The notes under the pieces are model-generated. The model saw only the letters and a program-made list of their open reading frames with translations, was not told the origin of the DNA and made no database searches. Below, in pieces: positions 8,705-17,500 of a DNA stretch of 64,000 nt (its first letter is position 1; every line of letters begins with the position of its first letter). The translations under genes were made by a program, and so were the position numbers. Source of the DNA: Jiangella muralis (GTDB lineage Bacteria; Actinomycetota; Actinomycetes; Jiangellales; Jiangellaceae); assembly GCF_001270745.1 (NCBI RefSeq), contig NZ_KQ434754.1, positions 251,782-315,781 on the forward strand. Direction: 5' to 3'.

Positions 8705-10153
8705 TCAGTGGCGGACGTCGAGGGAGAAGGCCTCGGTGTGATAGCCGGGCCAGCCGTTCGCCCGCTGCTCGGCGACGGTGTCGGTCAGGGGCGCGACGGC
8801 GGGCAGCGCGCCGTCGTCGAGGTGGTGGGCGCCGCCGGCGTCGACGATCGCCGCGGTGAGGCGGTCGCGCCAGCCGGCGAGGTCATCAGCGGACGCGGAG
8901 CGGGCGAGGTCGTGCCGCTCGTCCGGATCGGAACCCAGGTCGAACAGCTGCTCGGCCGGCCCTTCCGGGTACCAGACGTACTTGTGCCGCCCGTCCGTCA
9001 TGGCCAGGTAGTACGGGACGCCCGGCGGCCCGGCGTCGCCGCTCGCGAGACCCACGACGACGCGCGGCCGGTCGCCACCAGCGGCCAGGGCGACGAGGTC
9101 CACGCCGTCGACGTCGTCGGGTGCCGGCCCGCCGGCCGCCGCCACGAACGTCGGCAGCACGTCGGCCAGCGTCACCGGCGTCCGGACCACCGTGCCCGGC
9201 GGGACCGGTGACGTGCCCGCCGCCGGCCGCACGATCATCGGCACGCCCGCCGACGCCTCGTGGAAGAACACCTTGTTGCCGGTGCGGTGGTCGCCGAGGA
9301 ACTCGCCGTGGTCGGACGTGAACACGATCGTCGTCCGGGTCAGCTCACCGGCGTCCTGCAACGCCGCCAGGACCCGGCCGAGGTTGTAGTCCAGCTGCGT
9401 CACCAGCCCGTAGTACGCAGCTCGCGCCGCTCGGACCGTCAGAGGATCCAGCAGGTCGAACGAGCCACGGTGACGCTGCCGCCGGAACGCCGCGGGCGCG
9501 TCGTCGCCGGCCCAGTCGCCCACGACCGGCTCCGGCACCGGCGCGTCGCGGTACATCGAGTAGTACGGCTCGGGCGGGTCCAGCGGCGGGTGCGGCTTGC
9601 TGTACGAGAGCCACAGGAACAGCGGCCGGGTCGGGTCGCGGCGGTACCGGAGGTGCTCGACCGCCCGCTCCGACAGCCATGACGTCAGCGTCTCCGCCTC
9701 GGGGACGGTCGCCATGCCCGGCACCAGCTCGTTCTGCCCGAGCCCGTGCCGCATCGCCGGCACACCGGTCCGGTAGTAGTCGTCGGGCAGGATCAGCTCC
9801 TCGAAGCCGTGGTGCGCCCGCGGCGGCGTGAAGTGCATCTTCCCGATGCCGACGGTCGCGTACCCGAGCGCGGCCAGCCGGGCCGGCAGCGTCGGCGCGT
9901 CCGGCGCCAGAACGTCGCACGTCCGGCCGTTGTGCGTCATGCCGTGCCGCAGCGCCGACCGTCCGGTGAGCAGCGTGACCCGCGACGGCACGCACACCGG
10001 CGTCGACGCGTAGGCGGCGTCGAACCGGATGCCCTCGTGTGCCAGCTGGTCCAGGTGCGGCGTGCGCAGGAATCCCGGCGCGCCCGGGCCGACGGTGTCG
10101 CGGCGCTGCTGGTCGGTGGTGACCAGCAGCAGGTTCGGCAGCGGCCCGTTCAT
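8705..10153 (-). CDS. Sulfatase (type I, formylglycine-dependent)
   Basis: A 482-residue arylsulfatase-type hydrolase of the alkaline phosphatase superfamily. Metal-binding DQQRRD follows the first strand. The signature CVPSRVTLLTG at residues 54-64 contains C54, the residue normally converted to formylglycine by a separate maturation enzyme not seen here. A second metal site, FTSDHGEFLGDH, is near residue 290. There is no signal peptide, so it should act on sulfated sugars after import. It is the last gene of the binding protein-permease-oxidoreductase operon and overlaps the oxidoreductase gene by 4 bases. This suggests a pathway for a sulfated or otherwise substituted sugar. Confidence 0.9.
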   Translation of the reverse strand: MNGPLPNLLLVTTDQQRRDTVGPGAPGFLRTPHLDQLAHEGIRFDAAYASTPVCVPSRVTLLTGRSALRHGMTHNGRTCDVLAPDAPTLPARLAALGYATVGIGKMHFTPPRAHHGFEELILPDDYYRTGVPAMRHGLGQNELVPGMATVPEAETLTSWLSERAVEHLRYRRDPTRPLFLWLSYSKPHPPLDPPEPYYSMYRDAPVPEPVVGDWAGDDAPAAFRRQRHRGSFDLLDPLTVRAARAAYYGLVTQLDYNLGRVLAALQDAGELTRTTIVFTSDHGEFLGDHRTGNKVFFHEASAGVPMIVRPAAGTSPVPPGTVVRTPVTLADVLPTFVAAAGGPAPDDVDGVDLVALAAGGDRPRVVVGLASGDAGPPGVPYYLAMTDGRHKYVWYPEGPAEQLFDLGSDPDERHDLARSASADDLAGWRDRLTAAIVDAGGAHHLDDGALPAVAPLTDTVAEQRANGWPGYHTEAFSLDVRH

Positions 10154-11445
10154 AGGTACTCGACGGTGCCGTTCTGGCGGGACCGCTCGGCCGCGAACGC
10201 CACCCAGTGGCTCTCCAGGCTCTCCTCGAACGCACTGGGCGCGGCCTGCACCGGCCGCCCGGCCCGCCGCCGGCGGGTCCGCTCGGCGAAGTCGGCCATC
10301 AGCCCGGCGTCGCCGCCGGAGTGCCCGGCGCGGTCGTTCGACACCTGCTCGACCTGCCGCTCCGCGGGCGGCAGGCCGGCCACCTCCGGCACCGAGTCGC
10401 CGAACCGGACCACCTCGATGCGGCCGGACTCGAGGTCGGCGTTGAGCTCGCCGTGGCTGCCCATCATCGTGATGACGCGGGTGTTCTGCTCGGTGAACGC
10501 CGACACCACCAGCGACGCCGTCACGCCGTTCGCGTAGCGCAGCGAGGTCGTCTGGTGGTCGACGACGTCGTTGTCCATGCGGTAGACGCAGCGGCCGTAG
10601 TCGGTCTCGCGCAGCGCCTTCAGCCGGCCCTCCGGCGACGGGTCATCGGTGATGACGGAGACCGGCCAGGTCTCGACGCCGGCCAGCTGCTCGACGTAGA
10701 ACCGGTGCGCGTTGTACGGGCAGGTGGCCGCGACGGCGCATCCGTCGACGCAGCGGTCGGTGGAGCCGGGCGGCGCGTTCTCGATGCGGAAGTGCCGCCG
10801 GTCGCCGAACGATGACACCGCGATGCACGGCGAGCCGACCAGCCAGCGCAGGATGTCGATGTCGTGGCACGCCTTGGCCAGCAGCATCGGGCTGGAGTCG
10901 GCGGTGCGGTGCCAGTTGCCGCGGACGTAACTGTGCGCGAAGTGCCAGTACGCGATGTGCTCGGCGTGCTGTATGCCCTGCAGGTCGCCGATGGTGCCGT
11001 CGTCCAGCAGCCGCTTCAGCGCGTTGAAGAACTCCGTGTACCGCATGACGTGCGAGACGGTGATGGCGCCGGGACGGTCCTTGGCGGCCGCGATCAGCCG
11101 GTCCAGCTCGCTCGGCGTCGGCGCGATGGGCTTCTCCAGCAGCACGTCGTAGCCGTGCTCCAGCGCGCGCAGCGTCGGGTCGACGTGCATGCGGTCCGGC
11201 GTGGCGACCACGACGGCGTCCCACGGCCCCTGGCGGGTCAGCGCGGCCCGCCAATCGGTGTACCGGCGTGTCGCCGGCACGCCGTGCGCGTCGCCGACGC
11301 TCGCCAGCCGCCGCTCGTCGGTGTCGGCGATGCCCGTGACCACGGCGGCCTCGGGATGCTCGAGGCACCAGCCGGCGTAGGCCTGGCCGCCACGGCTGCC
11401 GGCGCCGATCACCAGCAGTCGCACCGGCGCGTCGATGTCCGTCAT
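10150..11445 (-). CDS. Gfo/Idh/MocA family oxidoreductase
   Basis: A 431-residue NAD(P)-dependent sugar or cyclitol dehydrogenase. The Rossmann motif GAGSRGGQAY is near residue 14 and the family EKP motif (DVLLEKPIAPT) near residue 97. The C-terminal alpha/beta domain carries HVMRYTEFF and the likely active-site segment KACHDIDILRW. A cysteine pair region (DRCVDGCAVAATC) near residue 230 recalls the variant of this family seen with sugar ABC operons. The ATG at 11445 was preferred over a GTG two codons upstream because AAAGG lies at a suitable distance. It starts 2 bases after the permease stop, so it is co-translated with the transporter. Confidence 0.9.
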   Translation of the reverse strand: MTDIDAPVRLLVIGAGSRGGQAYAGWCLEHPEAAVVTGIADTDERRLASVGDAHGVPATRRYTDWRAALTRQGPWDAVVVATPDRMHVDPTLRALEHGYDVLLEKPIAPTPSELDRLIAAAKDRPGAITVSHVMRYTEFFNALKRLLDDGTIGDLQGIQHAEHIAYWHFAHSYVRGNWHRTADSSPMLLAKACHDIDILRWLVGSPCIAVSSFGDRRHFRIENAPPGSTDRCVDGCAVAATCPYNAHRFYVEQLAGVETWPVSVITDDPSPEGRLKALRETDYGRCVYRMDNDVVDHQTTSLRYANGVTASLVVSAFTEQNTRVITMMGSHGELNADLESGRIEVVRFGDSVPEVAGLPPAERQVEQVSNDRAGHSGGDAGLMADFAERTRRRRAGRPVQAAPSAFEESLESHWVAFAAERSRQNGTVEYL

Positions 11446-11447
11446 GC

Positions 11448-12311
11448 TCACCCTTTCTCGGCCCCGGCGGTGAGGCCCTCGACCAACAGACGCTCGGCGG
11501 CGAAGAACAGCGCGATGACCGGCAACGTCAACAGCACCGACCCCGCCATCAGGACGGTCGCCGACACGCTGATGTCGTCCAGCTGTGCCAGCCCGAGCGA
11601 GACCGTCCAGTTGTCCCGGCTCTCCAGCAGGAAGAGCAGCGCGAACAGGTATTCGTTCCAGGCGATCATGAACACGTACAGCGAGGTCGCGGCGATCGAC
11701 GGCATGGCCAGCGGCAGCACGATCCGCACGATCACCTGGACCCGGTTACAGCCGTCGACCATCGCCGCGTCCTCCAGCGCCCGCGGGATGGAGCGGAAGT
11801 AGTTGCGCAGCATGTACACCGACACCGGCACCGTCGACGCCAGGTAGATGACGATCAGCGCCGGCAGCTCGCCGCGCAGCCCGAGCCGCGAGAACAGCAC
11901 GAACAGCGGGATCGCCATGACGATGCCGGGGAACATGTAGCAGGCGAAGAACGAGATGTTGATGACGTTCTTGCCGGGGAAGCGCAGCCGGGTCGCCGCG
12001 TACGCCCCGAGCACCGACAGCAGCACGGTCGCCACCACGGAGCCCAGCGCGACGATCAGCGAGTTGCCGAAGAACGACAGCAGGCCGTACCCGCCGTCCT
12101 CCGGTGAGGCGATGACCTTCCGGTACGCCTCCAGGTTCAGCTCGCTCGGCGACGGCACGCCGAGCGGGTCCTGCAGCACCGCCTGCAATGGCCGCACCGA
12201 CAGCAGCAGCATGTAGAGCAGCGGCAGCACGCAGGCGATCAGCACCACCGTCAGCCAGAGCACCCGCGCGACGCCGAGTACCCGGGTCTCGACCCGTTCC
12301 CGCGACGCCAT
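11448..12311 (-). CDS. Sugar ABC transporter permease (MalG type)
   Basis: A 287-residue inner-membrane permease with six predicted helices and the EAA loop RALEDAAMVDGCNRVQVI near residue 180, which docks the ATPase. It would form the channel together with the next gene upstream. Its ATG overlaps the TGA of that gene by one base. No ATP-binding subunit is encoded in the operon. As is common for CUT1 sugar importers in actinobacteria, a shared MsiK-like ATPase elsewhere probably serves it. Confidence 0.9.
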   Translation of the reverse strand: MASRERVETRVLGVARVLWLTVVLIACVLPLLYMLLLSVRPLQAVLQDPLGVPSPSELNLEAYRKVIASPEDGGYGLLSFFGNSLIVALGSVVATVLLSVLGAYAATRLRFPGKNVINISFFACYMFPGIVMAIPLFVLFSRLGLRGELPALIVIYLASTVPVSVYMLRNYFRSIPRALEDAAMVDGCNRVQVIVRIVLPLAMPSIAATSLYVFMIAWNEYLFALLFLLESRDNWTVSLGLAQLDDISVSATVLMAGSVLLTLPVIALFFAAERLLVEGLTAGAEKG

Positions 12312-13354
12312 CAGAGCTCCGACTCCTGCTTGAGCACGCCGTACCGGTAGTAGACGGCGAACGCGATGATCAGCACGACCGACATCAGCAGGCCGAGCGC
12401 GGCGGCCCCGCCGACGTCGTTGCGCGCCACCAGGTACTGGTAGACCTGCACCGCGACGACCTCGGTGCCGGCGGCGCCGCGGGTCAGCAGGTACACGTCG
12501 TTGAAGTTCTGGAACGTCCAGATGAACCGCAGCAGCACCAGCAGCGCGATGACGCCGGACAACTGCGGCGCGACGATGTACCGGAACCGCTGCAGCGGGC
12601 TGGCGCCGTCGACGCGGGCCGCCTCCTCCAGGTCCCGGGGCAGGCCCTGCAACCGGGCCAGGATGAACAGGAACGCCAGCGGGAACGTCTTCCACGCCTC
12701 GAACGCGATGACGGAGAGCAGCGCGATCGGGGCGTCGAACCCGACGCCGAACAGCTCGATGCGGTGGAACCGCTCGCTGAGGAACCCGATCGGCTGGTCC
12801 CAGCCCAGCACGTCGACGCCGAACACGTTGACCGGCCCGAACTGCGGGTTCAGCAGCGTCCGCCAGACCAGGGCCGCCGACACCACCGGGATGACGTACG
12901 GCACCAGCACGAACGCCCGGATGATCATCCGGCCGGGGAACCGCTGCCGCAGCGCCAGCGCCGTCGCCAGCCCGGCGCCGATCGACAGCACGGTCCCGCC
13001 GATGCTGTAGATCAAGGTCGTGCGGACCATCACCCACAGGTCCGCGCTGCCCAGCACCGTCTCGAAGTTGCGCAGTGTCAGCGTGATGTCGAAGACGTTC
13101 TGCAGGTCGATCAGCCGCAGCCGCTGGAACGACATGATGATCGTCCACAGGAACGGCAGCACGACCACCAGCAGCACGATCAGCACGGTCGGGCTGACCA
13201 GCACCAGCCCGGCGCGGCCCTCGCGAACCCGCAGCGACGGCCCACGCCGGCCGGCACCCGGCCGCCCGCGACGCCCGCGCCGTCCACCGCTGCCGGGCCC
13301 GGCGCCGGTCTCGGCCGCGGCGGCGGTGGACGGGGCGATCGGTCCGGAGGCCAT
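12311..13354 (-). CDS. Sugar ABC transporter permease (MalF type)
   Basis: A 347-residue permease, partner of the MalG-type subunit. The first 50 residues are a cytoplasmic tail rich in Gly, Arg and Ala. Six hydrophobic helices follow, and the EAA loop LEEAARVDGASPLQRF is near residue 240. It starts 5 bases after the stop of the binding-protein gene. The transported sugar is unknown; the sulfatase and oxidoreductase downstream suggest an unusual or modified one. Confidence 0.9.
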   Translation of the reverse strand: MASGPIAPSTAAAAETGAGPGSGGRRGRRGRPGAGRRGPSLRVREGRAGLVLVSPTVLIVLLVVVLPFLWTIIMSFQRLRLIDLQNVFDITLTLRNFETVLGSADLWVMVRTTLIYSIGGTVLSIGAGLATALALRQRFPGRMIIRAFVLVPYVIPVVSAALVWRTLLNPQFGPVNVFGVDVLGWDQPIGFLSERFHRIELFGVGFDAPIALLSVIAFEAWKTFPLAFLFILARLQGLPRDLEEAARVDGASPLQRFRYIVAPQLSGVIALLVLLRFIWTFQNFNDVYLLTRGAAGTEVVAVQVYQYLVARNDVGGAAALGLLMSVVLIIAFAVYYRYGVLKQESEL

Positions 13355-13359
13355 GGGCG

Positions 13360-14763
13360 TCAGCTCAGTTCGGACTGGAGCTGGGTGGCGCTCTCGTCCA
13401 TCTGCGCGGCCGCCTCGGCCGGCGTGAGGGCGCCGTCCAGCGCGTCGCGCAGGATGTTGGTCAGCTCGAGGTCGCCGTACATCGCGGTGACCAGCGCGCC
13501 CTGACCCTGCGGGAAGCCCCAGCGCTCGAATCCGGTGGCGCCGTCGGTGATGGTCTGCACCGCGTCGTCGCCGTACAGCTCGCCGACGCTGAGCTGCTCC
13601 TGCCCGGCGCCGACCGCGAGGCCGGACCAGCCGTCGACGTAGGACGTGTCGCCGGCCTCGGGGCCGTTGCGCATCGGGAACCGGCCCTCCGGCGAGATGG
13701 ACAGGAAGCCCATGTACCCGTCCCCGAGCAGGTAGCGGACCAGCTCCTTGGACGGCTCGGTGTCGGCCGACGACGTGATGCCCAGGTTGATGGTGAGGCC
13801 GAACTGGGTCGGCTGGTCGCCGGACGGTCCCTGGAACAGCGGCAGGATCGTAGTGCGGTCGACCAGCCACTGCTGGTCGGCGGCGCAGTCGGCGCAGGTC
13901 AGCGGCGTGTCCGGGAACAGCCCGGCCAGCTCGTCCAGCAGGTGCGGCGACCACGACGTCATGGCGGTCTGCCCGGCCAGGTAGTTGGCCCGGGTGGTGT
14001 CGACGTCGCCGGCGCCGGCGGGCGCGTACTGCGCGAGGTCGACGTAGAACTGGATCGCCTCCTCGCACTTGGGGCTGTCCAGCGTCACCTCGCCGTCGTC
14101 GTCGACCAGCTGGCAGTCGTTGGCCAGCGCGACGTGCTCGAAGACCTGCATGGTGAAGCCGTCGCCACCGGTGCTGCCCAGCGCGAAGCCGGAGCCGCCG
14201 TCCTGGCCGTTCAGCGCCTCGGCCGCGGCCAGCACGTTCTCGTAGTCGGTCGGCGGCTCCAGCCCGGCGGCCTCGAACAGGTCGGTCCGGTAGAAGATCA
14301 TCTGGCCCCAGCCGTCGGACGGGACGGAGGCGTACTCGCCCTCGGCGTCCTCGACCCGGATGAGGTCCAGCGCGCTCTCGTTGAACGTGTCGGTGCCCAG
14401 CTCGTCGATCAGCTCGCTGGCCACGACGGGATCGAGGATGCCCTCGTCGACCCAGCCGGCGGCCACCTCGACGCCGTGCACGACAACGTCCGGCAGGTCA
14501 CCGGCGGCGGCCGCGGACACCATGGCCTGCGTGAGGTCGGGTGCGCTGACGCCGACCAGCTCGACGTCGATGCCGGACTGCTCGGTGAAGTCGGCCAGCA
14601 CCTGCTGCATCGTCGCCATGCGGTCGGCGGTGTCGTAAACCGTCCACAGGGTGATGCTGCCGCCGCCCTCGCCGGAGCCCGCGCTCTCGCCGTCGTCGTC
14701 GCCGGAGCAGCCCGCCGCGACCAGGCCGATCACCGCGAGTGCGGTCAGAGGTCGTCGCCACAT
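13360..14763 (-). CDS. Extracellular sugar-binding lipoprotein (ABC importer)
   Basis: A 467-residue family-1 solute-binding protein. A lipoprotein signal ends in VAAGC at about residue 19, then comes a Gly/Ser/Asp-rich linker, and the mature domain starts at SITLWTVYDTAD. It captures the substrate outside the membrane and hands it to the two permeases encoded next. The start at 14763 has GAGGAGGGA 8 bases upstream. It is the first gene of a five-gene operon and is divergent from the AsnC-type regulator gene. Confidence 0.93.
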   Translation of the reverse strand: MWRRPLTALAVIGLVAAGCSGDDDGESAGSGEGGGSITLWTVYDTADRMATMQQVLADFTEQSGIDVELVGVSAPDLTQAMVSAAAAGDLPDVVVHGVEVAAGWVDEGILDPVVASELIDELGTDTFNESALDLIRVEDAEGEYASVPSDGWGQMIFYRTDLFEAAGLEPPTDYENVLAAAEALNGQDGGSGFALGSTGGDGFTMQVFEHVALANDCQLVDDDGEVTLDSPKCEEAIQFYVDLAQYAPAGAGDVDTTRANYLAGQTAMTSWSPHLLDELAGLFPDTPLTCADCAADQQWLVDRTTILPLFQGPSGDQPTQFGLTINLGITSSADTEPSKELVRYLLGDGYMGFLSISPEGRFPMRNGPEAGDTSYVDGWSGLAVGAGQEQLSVGELYGDDAVQTITDGATGFERWGFPQGQGALVTAMYGDLELTNILRDALDGALTPAEAAAQMDESATQLQSELS

Positions 14764-14821
14764 GATGCCGTCCCTCCTCGTGAAGCGCCTGCCGAATATG
14801 GGGCACCATGTTTGGGATCGG

Positions 14822-14864
14822 TGATTCAAGGTGTCAACGAATGGACAAGATGTGCAAGGAATCA
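14822..14864. promoter_or_regulatory. Candidate control region between the sugar operon and the AsnC-type gene
   Basis: TGATTC at 14822 and GAATCA at 14859 form widely spaced inverted halves in the 122-base divergent spacer. A TTGACA -35-like box reads leftward at 14837-14832. Binding by the neighbouring regulator is an inference from position. Confidence 0.3.
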
Positions 14865-14885
14865 TGAACGAGAGGCGGTGATCTG

Positions 14886-15905
14886 ATGGAATCGGCGAAG
14901 ATCGACGACCTCGACCGGCTCGTCATCGGCGCCCTGCTGGCGCAGCCGCTGGCCACCCACGCGGTCATCGGGCGGGCGGTGCGCAGCTCCGAGGCGACGG
15001 TGTCGCGGCGGCTGGCCCGGCTGCGGCGCACCGGCGCCGTCCGGGTCGTCGGCGCGCTCGACTCGCAGACCAGCCACCGGGCGCGGTCGGTGTTCGTACG
15101 GCTGCGGTGCGCACCCGGCGCGGCCGACGAGCTGGCGCTGCCGCTGGCGCAGTGGGAGGAGACCGGCTCGGTCAAGGTGCTGACCGGCAGCGTCGACTGC
15201 GTCGCCGAGATCGCCTACACCTCCAACGAGCACCTCTACCGGCTGATGATGCACGAGCTGCCACGGTTCGACGGCGTCATGGCGACGTTCAGCAACCAGG
15301 TGATCAGGCGGTTCTCGACGCCGCACGGCTGGAACCCCGGCCTGCTCCCCGACACCGTCGTCGCCGAGCTGCGGGCCGAGCGGCGGGACCGGTGGAACGA
15401 GCACCCCGAGCCCGACGAGGCCGCCCCGCTGTCCGAACTGGACGAGCGGCTCGTCGCCGTGCTCGTCGACGACGGCCGGACCAGCTGGCAGGACCTCGCC
15501 GCCCGGTGCGGCGTCACGCCCAGCACGGCGCGCCGGCGCACCGAGACGCTGATGGCCCAGGGCGTGCTGCGCATGCGCACCGTCGTCGAGCCGGAGGTGC
15601 TGGGGCTGACGGTCAACGCGTTCGTCTGGCTCACCATCAACCCGACGAAGATCGGCCTCGCCGGCGAGATCCTGGCCAGGCACCGCAGCGTCGTGATGAT
15701 CGCGGCCACCACCGGCGACCGGAACCTCTGCGGCGAGATCGCCGTGGCCAGCGACAGCGCCCTCTACGAGTTCCTCTCCGAGACCGTCGGCCACCTGCCC
15801 GGGCTGATCCACGCCGACGTCGCGGTGGCGCTGCGCACCGTCAAACGGGCCGGCATGATCGACCCCGAGTTGCGCACCGTCGCCAGGTCACCGTCCGGGT
15901 CATGA
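14886..15905 (+). CDS. Two-module Lrp/AsnC-type transcriptional regulator
   Basis: A 339-residue protein made of two AsnC units in tandem. The first helix-turn-helix is at about residues 8-55 (LDRLVIGALLAQPL, SSEATVSRRLARL) and is followed by a RAM-like ligand domain. The second helix-turn-helix is at about residues 180-230 (LDERLVAVLVDDGRTSWQDLA, TPSTARRRTETLM) with a second RAM-like domain. Classical Lrp proteins are about 150 residues with one module; doubled versions are common in actinomycetes. It is transcribed away from the ABC/sulfatase operon, so control of that operon is likely. GAGGCGG lies shortly before the ATG. Confidence 0.88.
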   Translation: MESAKIDDLDRLVIGALLAQPLATHAVIGRAVRSSEATVSRRLARLRRTGAVRVVGALDSQTSHRARSVFVRLRCAPGAADELALPLAQWEETGSVKVLTGSVDCVAEIAYTSNEHLYRLMMHELPRFDGVMATFSNQVIRRFSTPHGWNPGLLPDTVVAELRAERRDRWNEHPEPDEAAPLSELDERLVAVLVDDGRTSWQDLAARCGVTPSTARRRTETLMAQGVLRMRTVVEPEVLGLTVNAFVWLTINPTKIGLAGEILARHRSVVMIAATTGDRNLCGEIAVASDSALYEFLSETVGHLPGLIHADVAVALRTVKRAGMIDPELRTVARSPSGS

Positions 15906-15966
15906 ACACGCCCGGAACTCGGTGCGATCCTGCGAATCTCATGCGTCACCACGGGGGTCGGAGGGC

Positions 15967-15972
15967 TATGGT
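15967..15972 (+). promoter_or_regulatory. -10 box for a leaderless grpB-like transcript
   Basis: TATGGT ends 6 bases before the ATG at 15979. There is no Shine-Dalgarno sequence. Confidence 0.55.
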
Positions 15973-15978
15973 CGATGC

Positions 15979-16533
15979 ATGCACGAGAGTGAGGCTGCGC
16001 ACGATGCTGTGCGCCGCGACCCGATAGACATCCATCCATACGACACCGCGTGGCCCGAGTCGTTCGAGCAGCAGCGTCAGCAGGTCGAACCGGTCCTGCG
16101 TCCGTGGCTGATCGGCTCGGTCGAGCACGTCGGCAGCACGGCAGTGCCGGGCCTGCCCGCCAAGCCCATCATCGACATGATGGCCATGGTGCCCTCCTAC
16201 GAACAGGCCCAGGGCGCCGTCGCCGCGATGCGCGAGATCGGCTGGACCCAGGTGGCCGAGGCCGGCGACGAAGAGCTGCGGCGCTGGTCGTTCTGCTACC
16301 CGGAACCGGCCTGGCGCACGCACCACCTGCACGTCGTCGAGTACGTCTCGCAGCTCGGCCGCGACTGCCTGGCCTTCCGCGACCACCTGCGCCACCACCC
16401 CGACGACGCGCAGCGCTACGCCGACATCAAGCAGAGCCTGGCGGCCGTGCACCACGACGACCGCCCCGCCTACCGTGCGGGCAAGGCGCCGTTCATCGAG
16501 GACATCATGCGACGGGCGTCCGTCCAGCACTGA
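15979..16533 (+). CDS. GrpB family protein (nucleotidyltransferase-like)
   Basis: A 184-residue protein of the GrpB/UPF0157 family, which has a nucleotidyltransferase-like fold and is sometimes found fused to dephospho-CoA kinase. The core motif IGSVEHVGSTAVPGLPAKP is near residue 36 and the downstream DMMAMV holds the acidic pair. The C-terminal YRAGKAPFIEDIM is also typical. The start at 15979 was chosen because of the leaderless promoter. Its end overlaps the convergent DUF389 gene by 29 bases. The cellular role of the family is not established. Confidence 0.88.
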   Translation: MHESEAAHDAVRRDPIDIHPYDTAWPESFEQQRQQVEPVLRPWLIGSVEHVGSTAVPGLPAKPIIDMMAMVPSYEQAQGAVAAMREIGWTQVAEAGDEELRRWSFCYPEPAWRTHHLHVVEYVSQLGRDCLAFRDHLRHHPDDAQRYADIKQSLAAVHHDDRPAYRAGKAPFIEDIMRRASVQH

Positions 16534-17455
16534 GCCGGGGCAGCCGGCCGGAGCTCGCCTTCAACGCGATGAGGGTCAGGGTTCCGGCCAGCACGATCGC
16601 GGCCAGGTTGATGCCGAGCTGAGCGGCCGCGCCACCCACCTCGGCGCCGTCACCGAGAGCCAGGGCCAGCCCCAGGTTCCCGGCGGCGGGCACCGTCGTC
16701 ACCGAGATGAACACGCCCACCAGCGCGCCCGACTTCGCGGACGTGAGCGACAGGATGCCGGCGATCCCGGCGATGAACGCCACGACGAACGACCACCGGT
16801 CCGGATGCCAGATGAACCCGGTCAGCGGCCGGTCGGTCGTCAGCACCGATGCGTCGATCCACCCTGCCCACGACGCCAGCAGGCCGAGCACGGTCGTGAC
16901 GGTGATCGCGATGATGAACCCCACCACCAGCGTCACCAGCGCCTGCCGCACGATGCTGAACCGCCGGTGCACCAGCCCGACGGCGATTCCCGCGAGCGGG
17001 CCGAACTCCGGCCCGACGACCATCGCGCCGACCACCAGGATGGCGGAGTCGAGCACGATCGCGATCGCGGCCAGCACGGCGGCCAGGCTGAGGAACCAGA
17101 CGAACGTGTTGGACAGCACCGAGTCCTCGTCGGCGCGGCGCACGACCTGCTCCCAGATGACGGCGTCGGCGCCCTCGCCCGGCGCCTCGTCCTCGGCCCG
17201 CTCGGCAGCCGCCGAGACTGACGTCTCGACCGACTCGAGCGCGATGGTGCCGGTCTGGTCGACGCCCAGCTCGCGCAGCGCGTGGATCATCCCCTCGGCG
17301 GACTCGCGGGCCAATTCGGCCAGCACGAGGTCGCCCTCCGGGCGGACGGACGCGCCGCGCAGGACGGCGATGCTGGCCACGCCCGGGCACTCGTCCAGCA
17401 GCTCGACGACGCGGTCGGTCGTCTCCGCCGGCGTCGTCACGCGCAGGTGCAGCAC
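16505..17455 (-). CDS. DUF389 membrane protein
   Basis: A 316-residue protein. An N-terminal soluble domain covers about residues 1-110 (VVELLDECPGVASIAVLRG), followed by about six hydrophobic helices from residue 125. The helices include the DUF389 signature segment LVVGAMVVGPEFGPLAGIA near residue 150. Function is unknown; the arrangement suggests a transporter or a sensor in the membrane. The GTG at 17455 was chosen because TACGAT sits exactly 6 bases before it. It shares a 45-base divergent promoter region with the dehydrogenase gene. Confidence 0.88.
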   Translation of the reverse strand: MLHLRVTTPAETTDRVVELLDECPGVASIAVLRGASVRPEGDLVLAELARESAEGMIHALRELGVDQTGTIALESVETSVSAAAERAEDEAPGEGADAVIWEQVVRRADEDSVLSNTFVWFLSLAAVLAAIAIVLDSAILVVGAMVVGPEFGPLAGIAVGLVHRRFSIVRQALVTLVVGFIIAITVTTVLGLLASWAGWIDASVLTTDRPLTGFIWHPDRWSFVVAFIAGIAGILSLTSAKSGALVGVFISVTTVPAAGNLGLALALGDGAEVGGAAAQLGINLAAIVLAGTLTLIALKASSGRLPRLSAGRTPVA

Positions 17456-17461
17456 GGCGCC

Positions 17462-17493
17462 ATCGTAGAGCGTGGAACTCGGGCTTGTACGCT
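17462..17493. promoter_or_regulatory. Overlapping divergent leaderless promoters
   Basis: TACGAT reads leftward at 17467-17462, 6 bases from the DUF389 GTG. TACGCT reads rightward at 17488-17493, 7 bases from the dehydrogenase GTG at 17501. The two -10 boxes are only 20 bases apart, so each promoter's -35 region overlaps the other gene's promoter. Confidence 0.5.
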
Positions 17494-17500
17494 GGCGACC

